Assembly (NCBI GenBank): GCA_001414485.1
Contig: LLEY01000116.1
Coordinates: forward strand, 1 to 64,000
Origin: Calycina herbarum
Taxonomy: Eukaryota; Ascomycota; Leotiomycetes; Helotiales; Pezizellaceae
Direction of reading: 5' to 3'
Length of the DNA stretch: 64,000 nt
The notes beneath the pieces were generated by a model that was given only the letters and a program-made list of their open reading frames with translations, was not told the DNA's origin and did no database searches. Made by a program: the position numbers and the translations under genes. Shown here piece after piece: positions 37,733 through 49,787 of this stretch; position 1 is the first letter of the stretch, and each line of letters opens with the position of its first letter.

Positions 37733-38394
37733 ATGTTTTTCATCTTGACAGCCGCAATTATCTTCGTGGCAAGCGTGTCTGCAATACCAACAGCTGAATT
37801 ACTTCCTCGTTTGAAGCCATATCAACTTCGTGGTGTTCAAAGCCCGATTTTCCATTTGTACCTCCAAGGACTTCCTTCGAATAAATCCAGTCCGGTTATG
37901 GGTCCAGAAGCGACTTCGGAGTACTTGTATGTTCAAATTAGTTCACTTCATCTTCGGGCCAATCATCATTACATTAAACATTAAATTCTAACGATGATGA
38001 ACCAAACTAGCAACATCGGTACGACAATTCAAAGCACAAACACCTCTCAGTACCTCAACATCGGAACCAGTTCAGCCTCCTACAAACCGCTTTCCTTCGG
38101 CGCAACTGCTTCGACTACTGCATGGGCTTTGGAAGGAGATACCGTTATCACTTCTACGTCAAGCTCTTACGGACGACGTAGGTTTCCCCTCTCCCTCCTG
38201 AAGTAAAGATTTACAAGAAAGAGGCTATTTGAGATCGGGACTCTCGGCTGATGAACGAGTTAGAACTCAATTTTCTAGTTTGCAGTTCCTTGACAACCGG
38301 ATACTACGATTTGTTCTTGCAAACTGGAAGTGACACGCCAAGTGGAAAATCTTGCAGCAATTACCAAACGATTCATTTGCCATGTTTATGCTAG
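37733..38394 (+). CDS. Small secreted protein, three exons, no known domain
   Basis: Exons 37733-37926, 38011-38177 and 38264-38394 give 163 residues. The first about 18 residues form a clear signal peptide (MFFILTAAIIFVASVSA). The mature part reads as a compact beta-rich domain (PYQLRGVQSPIFHLYLQG, NIGTTIQSTNTSQYLNIG, then a Trp and a Thr/Ser-rich strand) ending in a Cys-containing tail (GYYDLFLQTGSDTPSGKSC, HLPCLC). Splices use GTATGT/CTAG and GTAGGT/TTAG sites with a good branch site (TCTAAC) in intron 1, and the frame is restored exactly at each. Few lysines and several Cys and N-x-S/T sites fit an extracellular protein. Cell-wall protein or effector candidate; function unknown. Confidence 0.8.
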
Positions 38395-39529
38395 GTTTTT
38401 CGGAGAAACGTATAGAGACTGGGCGTGAAAGACGATTTCGGATTGTATATAGGATTGGGAAGAAATGCTATGGTATGAGTCTCAAGTGTCTCGAACAATC
38501 AAATCAATTATGCGAATGATTGAGGTGAATTGTCTTTCGTATTCCTGGTTAACCCAAATCTCTTGAAACAATTTTTCAAGACTTTTAACACATTACCTTA
38601 GAGCTGTATTCAAACAGGGATCTTACATACTGGCTTGCCGACTTACCAGCACTTATACTTTATTAACGAAGAAGTCGTTGTTCCACCTCATTGCTCAAAA
38701 CGGCACGAAATAAAAGCTCTGAAACAAGTTTTTTTATTTTTACAGCAGTTGGCTTCTGGTTTCCCCTTCAATTACTCTTCTTCTTCTCTATCCCCCATTC
38801 TCAAACGGTTTGGCAAGGAAACTCCCACTCCAATTAAGACCTCTCTCGGTTGTTCATCTGTATGAACACAATAAAACTTGTATTGAAAATGTACTCGGTA
38901 GGTACTATTTAGTATAAGCTAATTCGTTTGGACACAATTCGATAGTGAATAACTCGCTAAATGAATTTCTGTTAAAGTAAAATCCATAATGAATTGTTAC
39001 ACATAAGCATTTGTAGAAGATGGTGTCTGTGCTTCGTTTAAGTCTATAGATTGAAGGTTCAATCTAGCCCTGTTTCAAGCTTCTATTTACCCTACGCTTG
39101 TCCATAACCTAACGCGTCTGATTCGAATAGCAAGCTTAATTCTTTTCAAGCAAAAAACGAAACGAAAGTCCCTTGCAATCTTCTGCAGTCAACCTTCAAT
39201 CGGCAGCAATTGTAGGAGTAGTTTCCTGAAATAATACAATCGACAAAGGATGTGGTGTTTTGGTTGTAAAAGTATAATCGAAGGAGCTAGGTATTAAGTT
39301 TTCCTTATGTTTCTATTTTCTTTCTCTCATTGAACTCCAAGTCTGGGTTTCGCCTCCAGAGAGACAATAAAAGGGGCAGAAAATACGTAGGTTATTCTCT
39401 TGTTGTTCCAAATCTATAGTACATTTCAAAGAATTAGCCCATATATTCTGAATTTGAGTTCAAGTGTCTAGGGCAATTTTCTTTTATAAAAGAATGTTGT
39501 GGTAAATGGTTAGGTAGTCAGCGTAATCA

Positions 39530-39660
39530 CAAAATACTCTGCTACTCACAACTACTCGAGTAGTACTCAAGAGTAGTAGAGTAGAGTATGAGTAGCGGGT
39601 CGGTTGAGTAGAGTAGAGTAGTGACTTAAGACTACTCGAGTAGTCTTGAGTAGTAAGGTT
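39530..39660. repeat. AGTAGT-rich palindromic repeat, copy B
   Basis: It contains two ACTACTCGAGTAGT palindromes, one inside the perfect 20-bp palindrome at 39628-39647, and runs of GAGTAGAGTAGAGTAG. It shares blocks with copy A at 11841-11940 in inverted orientation, including GGTCGG next to the GAGTAG run. It ends immediately before exon-like sequence at 39674. Confidence 0.6.
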
Positions 39661-39673
39661 CGAGCTTCTCGCT

Positions 39674-40218
39674 ATGAGACTGATTCCCAGGTACGAAGAT
39701 GTGATTAGCATAGAACCTGCCAATCAAAATTGGGTTTCCGAACCGATTCCGATTATTGCTTTTCGTGACAAAGATAGTACTAGTGATTTTGTATTTCCAA
39801 GACGACTCTCATATCCCAGTTGCTCTGAGTATGTAGTTTTTTTTCCATCATGAAAGCCATACTTTTCTATGTCGTGAGCGATGAACGCTCAGAGGTACCC
39901 CAGAGGAGAAGTGGCAAACTCTCCTAAGTCTAAAGCATATCAATTAGACTTAGATGACTTCACGGCTAAAAAGTGAGATTCTAATGATGCTCCACTCTTC
40001 AATAACAGGCTCTTTCTTACTTTTTAAAATAATACGAATTATTTCCCAATGGTTACAGTCCAGTTCAGATATTAGATCTTTTCACAGATGAGCCCATGTT
40101 TCCTGTCCCCGCAATGAACGAGAGAAGCGGCTGGAAATACTTTGTCTTCGTAGCTCCCAGTAGTAATTATTCTAAAAACTTGGAACAAGTCCAACTTGCC
40201 CGAGAAATTTGGTATTGA
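39674..40218 (+). pseudogene. Exon-like segments of an unrecognised, possibly truncated gene
   Basis: Three stretches look coding. 39674 to about 39829 reads EDVISIEPANQNWVSEPIPI and FVFPRRLSYPSCSE before a GTATGT donor. About 39895-39972 reads YPRGEVANSPKSKAYQLDLD before a GTGAGA donor. About 40059-40218 reads DLFTDEPMFPVPAMNERSGW and KYFVFVAPSSNYSKNLEQVQ before TGA. Splice-like sites separate them, but I could not prove the joins. The 5' end abuts the palindromic repeat, so the gene may be truncated there. No family recognised. Confidence 0.35.
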
Positions 40219-40469
40219 CATCTTCCATTCCCAACCAATCCGGGGTAATACACTTTGTATTATTCCAGAAAATTGGAACAACAAGAGCCAAGGCAAGTGC
40301 AAACGCGAAGTCTTAACCGAATCTTCTATGGTTCAGCCAACGTCTCAATATCTTGCTATGGTATATACATAGTCCTTGTCATAATCTCGTCTAATACTCT
40401 AGGGAACAAAATCACGCCCCAAAATCACACCCCAAAACACCAAATCTATTGATATCCTATAACCCAGAC

Positions 40470-42216
40470 CTAGACGCCCGGCGGCGCTGGCAACGTAATA
40501 AATCCTTTCTCCCCTTCTTGAGCAAACTCGTTGACAACACTAATACTCCTTCTCCCACAAAACCGTCCCGGCCCAATAGTCTTCTCAATCATCCCCCAAT
40601 CGCCCCTCTCAACATCCCACACTTTCTCTGTAACTTTATCCCCCGGTTCTTCCCAAATCCGCGGGTTCTCATTAGGCAGACTAAGAGCATGGTTGAGTAT
40701 ATTGTGGATTAAAGGGTACAAGCTTTCAACTCTTCTAGTGTAGGGTAGCCAACTTAAGGTACGTGGATCGTAGGCTACTCGAACGTATGGATTCATGAAT
40801 ATGCCCGTTGAGATGGAGGTGTTCAAGCCGTGGAGGAGGTAGGTGAGGTCTGCGTGGATGAGACAGCATTCTGAGGCGTCCCAGAAGGGGTCTGGTTCGT
40901 AGCGAAATTTTAGGGGGGAGATTTCGAGGCTTCCGACGGTTTCAGCGAGTGTTATTTTGCTTGACGAGGGTTGCTCTTGGGTACTTTGGAATGCCTTTGC
41001 ATCAAAAGCAACCATCCCTCCCCAACATGAGCGGACTCGTACTGCATCACTTTGGTCTAACACATCCTGTCTACTCTGACCCTCCCCCGTAGTTGTGAAC
41101 CAAGGGTAGAAGACTAACCCCATTTCATGACCCTCGAAATCCCTACTGGCGTACCTGTCGTAAAATTTGAAAGGGTTAATGAAGTCTACCGCACAAGCGG
41201 CACCGTACTGCGCATGTCCAGTCTCATCGACATTGGTAGAGAATAACAAGTGCAACGCATCCATGGGGTTGAACGCTATATCATTTAGATAGAGGAGTTT
41301 ATCGAATTTTGGGGATGACTTCGCTTGGAGAGGTCGCAAAGCTCGATTTCTGACCTCGGAAAGAAAGGCGATTCGTTTTATACGTTTATCGCCGTTTGGG
41401 AGAGTAACTCGAGGGAGGTCGTCGAAGGATATATGATCCATAACAAGAGAAATGTTACCTAGAACTTTCTTAGCCACAAGGGAGTTTGCTCGCTCCATGA
41501 AGATACTTACAGCTCAATTGTCTACCCAGAGACTCCAATGCTTCTTTAGCAAGAGGATCTGGGTCATTCTCGTACACACTGAGATGGACATTTTCTGGCC
41601 CCAACAACTCTACCAACTCCTTGACTGCTTCTCCCCACTGGCCGCCAACTATGGATCCGTGAGGATCACTCAAAGTCGCCGCAATAAACACCTTCTCACC
41701 ATCTACATTCCCCCTCCCCGTCTGATTAGACCCCATACAACTCCTTTCCAAAACTTGATAATGCTCCGGTAACCTGGTATAAGAAGGAAAGAAAACCGCC
41801 GTAAACAAAATCATAAAAACAACAACACCCAAACCCCAGAAAACAATCCTACAAATCGCCCACAAAACAAGTCTAGAAGTACAATTCCTATCACTAGGAC
41901 TAAACAAATTCAACAACCGACTCAAGATCCTCCGTTTTGGTATCCGGCCCCACGATGAGGTTTCGTGGTAAAGATCCGAATTGGAGGGTCGATATTTGTG
42001 GGTCTTATGGTTATCTCCTGACCACCAGCGTCGGTAAAATGCAGGTTGCAGTGGCCAACGGATGTATAGAGGAGCCTCCCATGATAACCCGGGATATGAC
42101 TTTCTTGATGACAGAGCCTCTTGATCGATTTGGTCGAGTTCCGATAACTCCGAAGACAGGGACGTTGTGGGGAGTAGCTCATAGGCCTCCGCACGCGTTC
42201 GATCGTTGGGAGCCAT
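40470..42216 (-). CDS. Cap59/Cmt1-like alpha-1,3-mannosyltransferase family protein
   Basis: Two exons (41511-42216, 40470-41458) encode 564 residues. A single hydrophobic helix (residues about 130-155, FWGLGVVVFMILFTAVFF) after a cytoplasmic tail marks a type II Golgi membrane protein. The lumenal domain carries the family landmarks VFIAATLSDPHGSI, VHLSVYENDPD, RIAFLSEVRNRALRPL, FDKLLYLNDIAFNPMDAL and YGAACAVDFINPFKFYDRYA, including an acidic LNDIAF motif likely to bind the metal-nucleotide sugar. Relatives are Cryptococcus Cmt1/Cap59 and many uncharacterised ascomycete proteins. The acceptor and wall polymer are unknown. The ATG at 42216 was preferred because the longer upstream frame begins without ATG. 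Confidence 0.9.
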
Positions 42217-43736
42217 TCCACTTGTGGAAAGTGGAAGGGAAAGTAGATTTGAGTTTGTAGGTGTAACATACACTAGTAGACTAGTAGGTTGGCGTCTAAT
42301 CTAGCTTTTGAGTGTAGTTATTTCTTTTGTCGTGGCATTTGGAGACAGTCTTAGAAATGGTTGGGGTGTGTTGGGTAAATGATGGACGCATAGGAGGATA
42401 TGATATCAGAAAACCAGAAGTCGTAAAGGTCTCTACCCCTTTTCCATTGTTTACCATAATTTAAAATGTGGATTGCTGGTGAAAGGTATATGGTAGATTG
42501 GTGTTGAGGAAGCTTCCGGACTATCCGGTGCGTTGCGCGGCCACCGGTTCGCTTAAGCATCGGACTCGGTTCCGACTTGTCAGCCCGGCACCGGAATACG
42601 AAGGTTTCTATATTAGGATGCTTAGCTTCAGCCTTATTCCTCCTTAACTTGAAGGGACCAAAGTTGTGGAAGCAAGGTCCCGATGAAATAGCAACAGTAA
42701 TCGAAGGCAAAGCGGAAAGAAAGGGTGAGCCCACTCCTGCCTCTCGCTCAGTAAGACGAAGGAATAAGAAGCAACAAGTACATAAAACCCCTTCTTGGGT
42801 TTCCTCCCAAGCAAGTGATACTAGAATTCTTATTCGTAAAGCAAAGCAGGAGGGTCGAACAGAAAGAGAAAACGAAAACGACAAGGCATAACCTTGCACA
42901 TACAAGGAGTGCGAAAACTCGTTCCTTCCATTCAAATAACAAAAGGGAACGCAGCAACTTGAAAGAAAAGCTGTCCCGGTAAAGCTAAGAGGGCGTCTCG
43001 TCCTATTACGGAAACCACCTCGCCTTCTAGATCCCCATTCCTGTAAATGTCAGCTTTTCACATCGAGAGCGAAACAAGAAAACATCGGATGAAAAATCTC
43101 ATTCTTCCTTCCTATCTTACACCGACGGACATTCAATGGTCCATCAATAAGGTAAACTAGTGTAAATGAGAGGTAGGAGGGTACTTGTGCACCAACAACC
43201 ACCACCACTACCAATCAATCTCCTTCCAAAATAACAATCGAAAGAAGATACAAGTAACAGGGGTAATTAGTTATAGCACCAGCAAACAAACGCCATATCC
43301 CTTTCTATCCCATCATTCATTTGCCGCTCCATGGAAACCACGTTAATCCGTCTCCCAAAATTTCCCCCACATCACAACACATCCCTTAATAATCCCACAG
43401 ATGATTAAAAACCCCCAGATGACAAGGCCATGTGGTCGCCCCACCAAATGAGCTTGACCGGGTTCTATATTCTCCCGGGAGTCCATGCAATGCATGCCAG
43501 CAGGGCCTTCCCCACAAACACTATCGGTGGTATCACCCCCTTCCCCTAATTTTTCACCTGACGCTGCTTTCCTTCATTTAGTCCCCGGCGATCAAGGCTT
43601 TCTCAATTTTTGGTGCCACCATAATGTACAGTACATGCAAAATAACAGGGTATTGCATTATAATTCAAAGAAAATGTTGCGACGCTCGTTCGGGAATTGC
43701 CGCAGATAACTAACGTGTCGTTCAAAAGAGTTCAAC
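42217..43736. other. Intergenic; includes a segment of unusual composition (about 42480-43060)
   Basis: 42217-42480 is the glycosyltransferase 5' region. 42480-43060 differs in texture from other intergenic DNA: mixed GC with AAAGCAAAGC, GAAAGAAAGG and CCTTCTTGGGTTTCC motifs and overlapping long frames on both strands. Its resemblance to plant organelle non-coding DNA is an impression only. 43061-43736 holds the 3' side of the Rgt1-like gene. Confidence 0.4.
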
Positions 43737-46140
43737 TCATCGGCTAGTATCGCTGCTGAGGAGATTCAGATATCCATTTTTGACGGCTTCTCTCAAATCG
43801 AGATGGCCTGAGAGTGGTCGGTGTTCGGATTGCTTTGATTCAATTCGTAGATCAGTAATAACTTCATTGCCTCCATCCGTAGCAGAAGCAAGATCCGCAA
43901 GGTCTGCAAGATGCCGAAGGCTCATGCTGGCTGTCATGTTGATGGATTCAGTGCCGCGGTTTGTTGCTCCAGAACCAAACTGAGGTTCTCGTTTGGCTCG
44001 CAGATTACTCTCTAAAGCTGAAGGCACTGACTGGGCATCGAGCAGAGAATTCAATGCCTCCTCAGCTACCTCTTTGGTACCCTCTTCGTAAGACGTCAAA
44101 TCAACAAGAACCAAAGCAGCGAGAGATGTAGTATAGTAAGTCAAGGGCGTGCGTATCAGGGATTCGGAAACACATGCAGCAATACCCTTCGCAGCCGCAA
44201 GTAACTCCGACGGATCAGATTCGGGAAGTCGAAGTTCCAAAAATATTCTTACATGCCAATAGCACATGAGCACAAGGGGAGTAGTTTGGAATTCAGAAGC
44301 GGAAATCGTCTCTCGCCAACGTTCCAGTTCGCCCCGTAGCACGTCGGTAAGCAACTGGTTGACCGGAACGCCGAGAGGAGGAAGGTATTTCAAGGTAATA
44401 TGCGCCATGGAAAAGTGACCAAGTATTACAGAAAGTCCTAGAGAGTTAGCGAAGATTTCGAGTACAGCATAACAGGGACTTACGAGCTAGGTGGTAGAGA
44501 GACTCTCCCAAAATTTGCCGGTCCTCTGGACGAATAACCAGACTCAACTCGGGTATTTGTGGAGGACTGGCAGCACTGGCAGCATGCTATCTTTCCATGA
44601 TTACCAAAATCCACCAAATTCTTCTGGAAACGTTCTCATCCGCGTCGACATCGTTTGCAATGATATTGTCTTGTCCTTTGTATTGATGTAATTTGGAATC
44701 GTATGCAAGTGAAACGGCACTAGAAAGCCAGAACGACCTAGACGATCCAGTTTTACCTCTCAGTACAAGGGTTTCAGATGCGACCGCCAAAAGCATTGTT
44801 GCTTGAATATAAACAAGACTCGTGGAAATCGAACCTGGGGCATTATTTTCATATTGAAGTGCCATCACAAGCTGGGAAGCTCTTTTCAGACTTTGTTGAG
44901 CCGATGCCTGATCAACAGAAGGTTGAAAAGCCTGCACAGCCACATAGAGGGATTCATGAAACGCTTGTTTAAAGATGTTGGGGTAGGGCGAGAGTCCAGT
45001 ACTTAATCTATCCTTGGCGTGGGGTAGTATTGGATAACTTGAGTGTATTAGTGTGTAGTATCTAGTCATTGTTAGCCAAAATATAACACAAGGTGCACGA
45101 AGGTCATTTACGTTGCTACAACCTCCTCGTCCCAAGAAGAGTGCTGTTCAGATTTATTGTAGTCAAGTGACTGGAGAGCGTCAAATGAGTTTTGCTGTCC
45201 TGTTGTTTCAGGTGCCTTATTCCATTGAGGAGATGGTGGGAGGCCATTCTGATCATAATTTGGTTCTCGGAATGTTGCCTGGCCATGAGTATTGTGTGGG
45301 GCAGCAAACACCGAAGAGTTTTGAGCCTGCCTTGAGCCATCTTGCTGGGCGAAGCCTCCACTTTGCCTCTGAAGTTGATAAGAAGGCCCAAAATCCCCAG
45401 AAAGATTGGAATATGTTCTCTTTCTTTGAGTGTTATCACTGTTAGGAGGCGGAGAAAATTCATCCGATTCTCTATGTGGTAGATTTTCAGGTTGGCCTGT
45501 ATAATTGGCGGATGGAGTTTCTCCTCCACTTGGAATCGATCGCTCGAGGGTGTGGAGTCTGTCTGCGAGCTCTTTGATATATCTTGGTAATCAGGTTAGT
45601 GAGAATTCAAATTGTACTTGAACACAAAAAAACATACCCTTTGCTTGGACCTCTCTTCATTGGCACACGGCTGAACTTGCACAACATGCCCACACGTTTA
45701 CATCCTGTACAATCCCCACCACTGCCTCCTTCTTCTGCAGCATCACATTTGACTTTCTTTCGTCGACATTCATCGCAAGCTCTTGAAACTTTGGATCTCT
45801 TCCTTGGAGCAGACTGATCATCTGGGACTATGTATTGGTTTCCCATTTGATCCATTGGGGAATGATTAGCCTGCAGGGCTGGCGTGTGGTGCTCTTCTTG
45901 TCCATAATGCTGCTGCTGCTGAATGCCACCATGGTTTTGCCCATCCTGACCATCCGTCATTGCTCCGCCCGAACCAGTATTCATGTTTGGCCCAAGGCCA
46001 CGCGACAGTTGGGCAGTAAGTTGGAGCTCCTCATCGGTGGGAGACAGCTCTGAATGATGATGTTGTTGATTGTTGTTGGGGTAGTTGAAGGGTGCAGCGC
46101 CATCAGGACCAAGCGCATTTGGAGAGGAATAAGACTGCAT
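43737..46140 (-). CDS. rgt1: Rgt1-like Zn2Cys6 glucose-response regulator, interrupted by one in-frame TAG
   Basis: Four exons (45638-46140, 45112-45582, 44484-45061, 43737-44437) make a 751-codon frame with canonical introns. The Zn2Cys6 cluster has cysteines at residues 122, 125, 132, 144, 147 and 154, preceded by RKRSKVSRA and followed by FSRVPMKRGPSKGYIKEL, the Rgt1 signature. The middle is Gln/Ser/Pro-rich and the second half is the fungal transcription-factor domain. Codon 483 is TAG (44587-44589) in 'RRIWWILVIMER-stop-HAASAASPP', exactly where relatives have Trp (DRWHA-type motif). The frame is open on both sides of it. Rgt1 represses hexose-transporter genes when glucose is low. Truncation at 482 would keep DNA binding but remove the C-terminal regulatory part. 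An upstream in-frame ATG at 46251 is an alternative start. Confidence 0.88.
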
Positions 46141-48271
46141 TTTGGGCAACGTGAAGTTGTTTCGGTTGCTTGCTGATGCGGTCGGGCGGGGCCAGGCAGT
46201 GGAAACGGCGGAGGGAAAGGGAGACTGTGTTACTAGCAAGGGAGTTAGCATTGTATATTGAAAGTACTCTACGGACTTATTGTTGTGGTCTCGGTAGAAG
46301 CTGTCGCAATAGCGATGCTCTGCAGCTGGCGCAAAGCATGGCACTTGCTGGATCTTGCCCACGCGCTTGCGCCTCCAATTCTGCCTCAATGAACTTACTT
46401 ACAATTTGGTGAGTGGCGGCTGTAGAAGGCGATTCAGGATGTCACGCGTGCCAGACGGCACTCGCAGTGGTGTTGTGCGCAAAGTCGGTCGTCGCAGCTA
46501 CAGGCTCTGGAGGCTTCAGACGTCAAGGTTGTTTTGCGATTGGGGATCAACGTTCTTCCCTTCCGTTGAGAAGGTCAGAGAAGATGGATGGATGCCCTCG
46601 GCTGCTCCAGATTTGTGAAAGGAAAGCCTAAGGCGCTAAAATAGCTTGAACCAATCGGCAAAGTGAATTTCCGTGGAGAACCTGGAAGGACAATAGTAGG
46701 TACTTATATTGTACCAACAATATGAATGAGAGTGCTTTACTTACATGTTACAAACACAATGAACACCATGAATACTAACAATACCTTTCTTCAACCCCTT
46801 CATTGAAATCAAACCCACCGGAAAAATTGACATCTCGTAGCAGAACTCAGCGAAAAGATCTACCAAAGTACAAGCTTTCCTGTCAAAAGAATTCTTCCCC
46901 AGGAAACAAATAGCCAGGCTATAAAGGAGCAACAGCAGACCAACCCCGGGGTCTTCCTCTTCCGCCATAAGAACCAAACAATCAAAAGCCCAGGATCGTA
47001 ACACCAAAGCACGACAGAATGAACAATCTGGGGTAAGTGAATCCATCCTCAATGCAATCAAATCCCCAGATTCCGGCAACAAACAAAATCCAAGTCAAGC
47101 CCTAAATCGGCCGAGCCATCCGGTTTCCCATTTCAACCCAACCAACATCCAGCATCTTTGCGTCTGGAGAGCATATCACCACCATCAAACAATTTTGCCC
47201 CAACCAACATCCTTCGCTCACCCTAGTCAAGGAGGCTAAATACATTTCCCTATCCTCAGTAATGTTCAGGCCTTGTTTCAACCCAGTCACGATCTCCCGT
47301 CCAAAGCAGCCTATTCACGCGGATGAAACCCTTCTTTTTTCCTCCTCGTGGGGGAGAGAGGCACGAGAAGCTGAAAGGGTATCATGCGACGTAAATCTTC
47401 TAGATGAAAGATGGGAAAGAACGATGTAACATGATATACCGGATTCCCGTTTCTCCATTCTGTCTTATCCTCGAGGAGCTGTGAGGTGGGGATTCAGTTT
47501 TGTTCGGGAAAACATTTTCGAGAGAGACCGAGAAGAGTGAAGTACAGTACATGGTCTTAAGGCGGCTATTGTTGCTTCAACCCTTCCATCCTCGACCATA
47601 TAACACTTGGACATCGGTAATCAATTACAACACGTCAGCTCCGAGAACATATGATCTTCCGCAGGAAGTATCGGCGAAATATCAAAGCGTAGAATAGTTT
47701 CACCTTGGTGACTCCGTTTGTCGGCTTTGTATAGTACATTGGCTGTTCGTGCCCAAAGGGCGGTTGTATGTGAAGATAGATCTTCGGCAGATGGTGTGAA
47801 GCAATTGCTGTTCGATCGGCAGTCGAAGGAGCTAGAGGGGTAATGACCTACCCCGCCATCATCTTTTTCTACCTATACAGAGAGTCTATGTCCCACCGCT
47901 AGTTTCTGAGGTTGACATAAATACAGCCATGATATGAAACTTCCTACTGTTATTGAACCCTTTCAGCATGAAACATGGATAATTTGAACGAAAAGTATGA
48001 CCTACCAACCAAAGATGATGACAGTCTAGAAGGGTCGGAATAAAAGTAGAGTATAAAGTAAAGGATATATCGGCCAACGCTAACAGTATTTTAACAGTAT
48101 GTAGTAAGTTTATATGGCAATATGTAAAATTTAAATCTATGGACATTCTAAGAAAAAACATGCTCGTAAGCAACTCCGGTTCCTTTATGCTGCATAAGAA
48201 AATTCATCGAGTCATCGGCGGATTCATCCAAAACGAGGATCTGTCGAAGGCCTGGTGCCTTTCCACTAGGG
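46141..48271. other. Intergenic between the rgt1-like and copper-fist genes
   Basis: About 2.1 kb comprising the rgt1 promoter and the 3' side of the copper-fist gene. Short frames at 46741-47290 and 47886-48173 have no family features. No repeats recognised. Confidence 0.5.
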
Positions 48272-49787
48272 TTATTGACCCCAAATATTTTCGTCTGATA
48301 ATTCTGCAGAGTCATCGTTCATTGGAATACTGGGCGTGAAATTCTGCATCCAAAAGGCGTCATCTTCAGTAGAGAGTATTGGGAAATTGGCGTTGTCATC
48401 GAATTGCGACGGGTTTTGATTCATCTTCCCATCTTCGATATACGGATTGGCTGGTAGTCCATGATTTCTAGAATAGCCATTGGAATTGGAAGGAAGACCA
48501 CCTTTGAGAAAAGTTTCCATATCAAGGCTATCTATATTGTTTCCAGCTAGCATTTGCATTTGAGGCATCCCGACGTAGGATGATGCTGTGCTGAGTCTGT
48601 ACCCATCGATTTCCCCGCCAAAGTCCGAAGTGTCGAAATCCGATCCATACTTGGTGTTTGCTAATGATGGTCGAGTATTCGGGTCACCCAATGATCCAAA
48701 ATCTTCTACTTCGGAAATTTCTCCAGAGGTTGAAGTGGTGGTAAGAGCTGGTTGGTCGATACTGCTAAAGTCAAATCCAGTAAATGATGGAGGTTGACTG
48801 TAGGATGAAGTGGCAAAGTTATCGGTATTGTTAAAATCAAGTCCATCATAGTGGGACCAATCAATGGAAGCTGCGCTGAGTCCCGCAGAAAACAATGGCT
48901 GTTCATGGTCCGTAACACTAGAATAAGTGTCTAGGTTGGGGATGTAGTCCCTCGATATGTTGGTCAGATCCAATGGAGGAAGTATTCCGTTCCATTGATC
49001 GATGTCTGTAGTCGGCAACATAACAGGTGATCCGTGTTCAGACTTGACCATGCGCTGCTCCTGTTGGGCACTGACAATAGAATCTTTGATGTGAGAATCG
49101 CTGTGCAAGGCATCAATAGTATTCGTGTGTGGCAGGTTATCGACGGACCGGTTTGCCAGCCCAGCGGGTGAAGGTCCATGGATTGAGTGTGCTCTCGAGA
49201 CAACGTAGGGTTGACCGCATTTGTGGGCCATTGTGTTGTGCTTGTGTACCGGCTTATGGTGACCATTGACAAAGGATGTCAAGCTATTCTCGGATTGAAC
49301 AGTGTGAGCTCGGGGTCTGCGCTTCTCATGTAAGGGTTGTACGGGTTCATCCGAATCGGACTCGGGAACGGGGTCCAGGTGCTCTTTCTTGAGGGCACAT
49401 AAACAACGGGCGCCGTGACTGCAACAGCAGCTATCTGTTATAACCATTATCAGAAACTGCTGTTGTTATACCTCGAAATATTGCCACGAAAGCTTACCCT
49501 GAGAATCGCTACTATCTTGTGTGCAAGCTCCTTTCGCATGTGCCTTTTCACTGCCACACTCACAACGAACGTGGGCTGAGCGTGATTTGCGGAGGGTTCT
49601 ACAATGAGTACATTGTGATACTGGTCGACCCTAGAAAATGTCAGATTCTCTCCTACCTGCAGCCAATTGGGGACGAGGCTACCTTTTTATTGATGTGCTG
49701 CAACGGCCGATCGGTATGCTGGCAATTGCTAACACGGTGGCCTCGTACACAAGCCTCGCAGGCATATTTTTCGCCTTTAATCAACAT
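48272..49787 (-). CDS. Copper-fist transcription factor (Ace1/Cuf1/Mac1 type)
   Basis: Three exons (49683-49787, 49498-49630, 48272-49434) encode 466 residues. The first about 40 residues are a textbook copper fist: zinc ligands C10, C13, C22 and H24 (ACEACVRGHRVSNCQH), then the DNA minor-groove motif KKGRP spanning the first splice. A second Cys cluster (CECGSEKAHAKGAC, then SCCCSHGARCLCAL across intron 2) probably binds copper. The long C-terminal part is acidic and Asp/Ser-rich, as in activation domains. Such factors sense cytosolic copper and control uptake or detoxification genes. Whether this one activates on excess or on starvation cannot be told. Confidence 0.93.

Larger units (their letters stand above)
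38395..40469. other. Region with a palindromic repeat and a possible gene fragment
   Basis: 38395-39530 is AT-rich with no supported gene. A palindromic repeat (39530-39660) and exon-like segments (39674-40218) are listed separately. 40219-40469 is the 3' side of the glycosyltransferase gene. Confidence 0.5.

Noticed and set aside
43485..46412. Plus-strand open frames across the Rgt1-like gene
   Set aside because: They are antisense shadows of the minus-strand exons and carry no domains.
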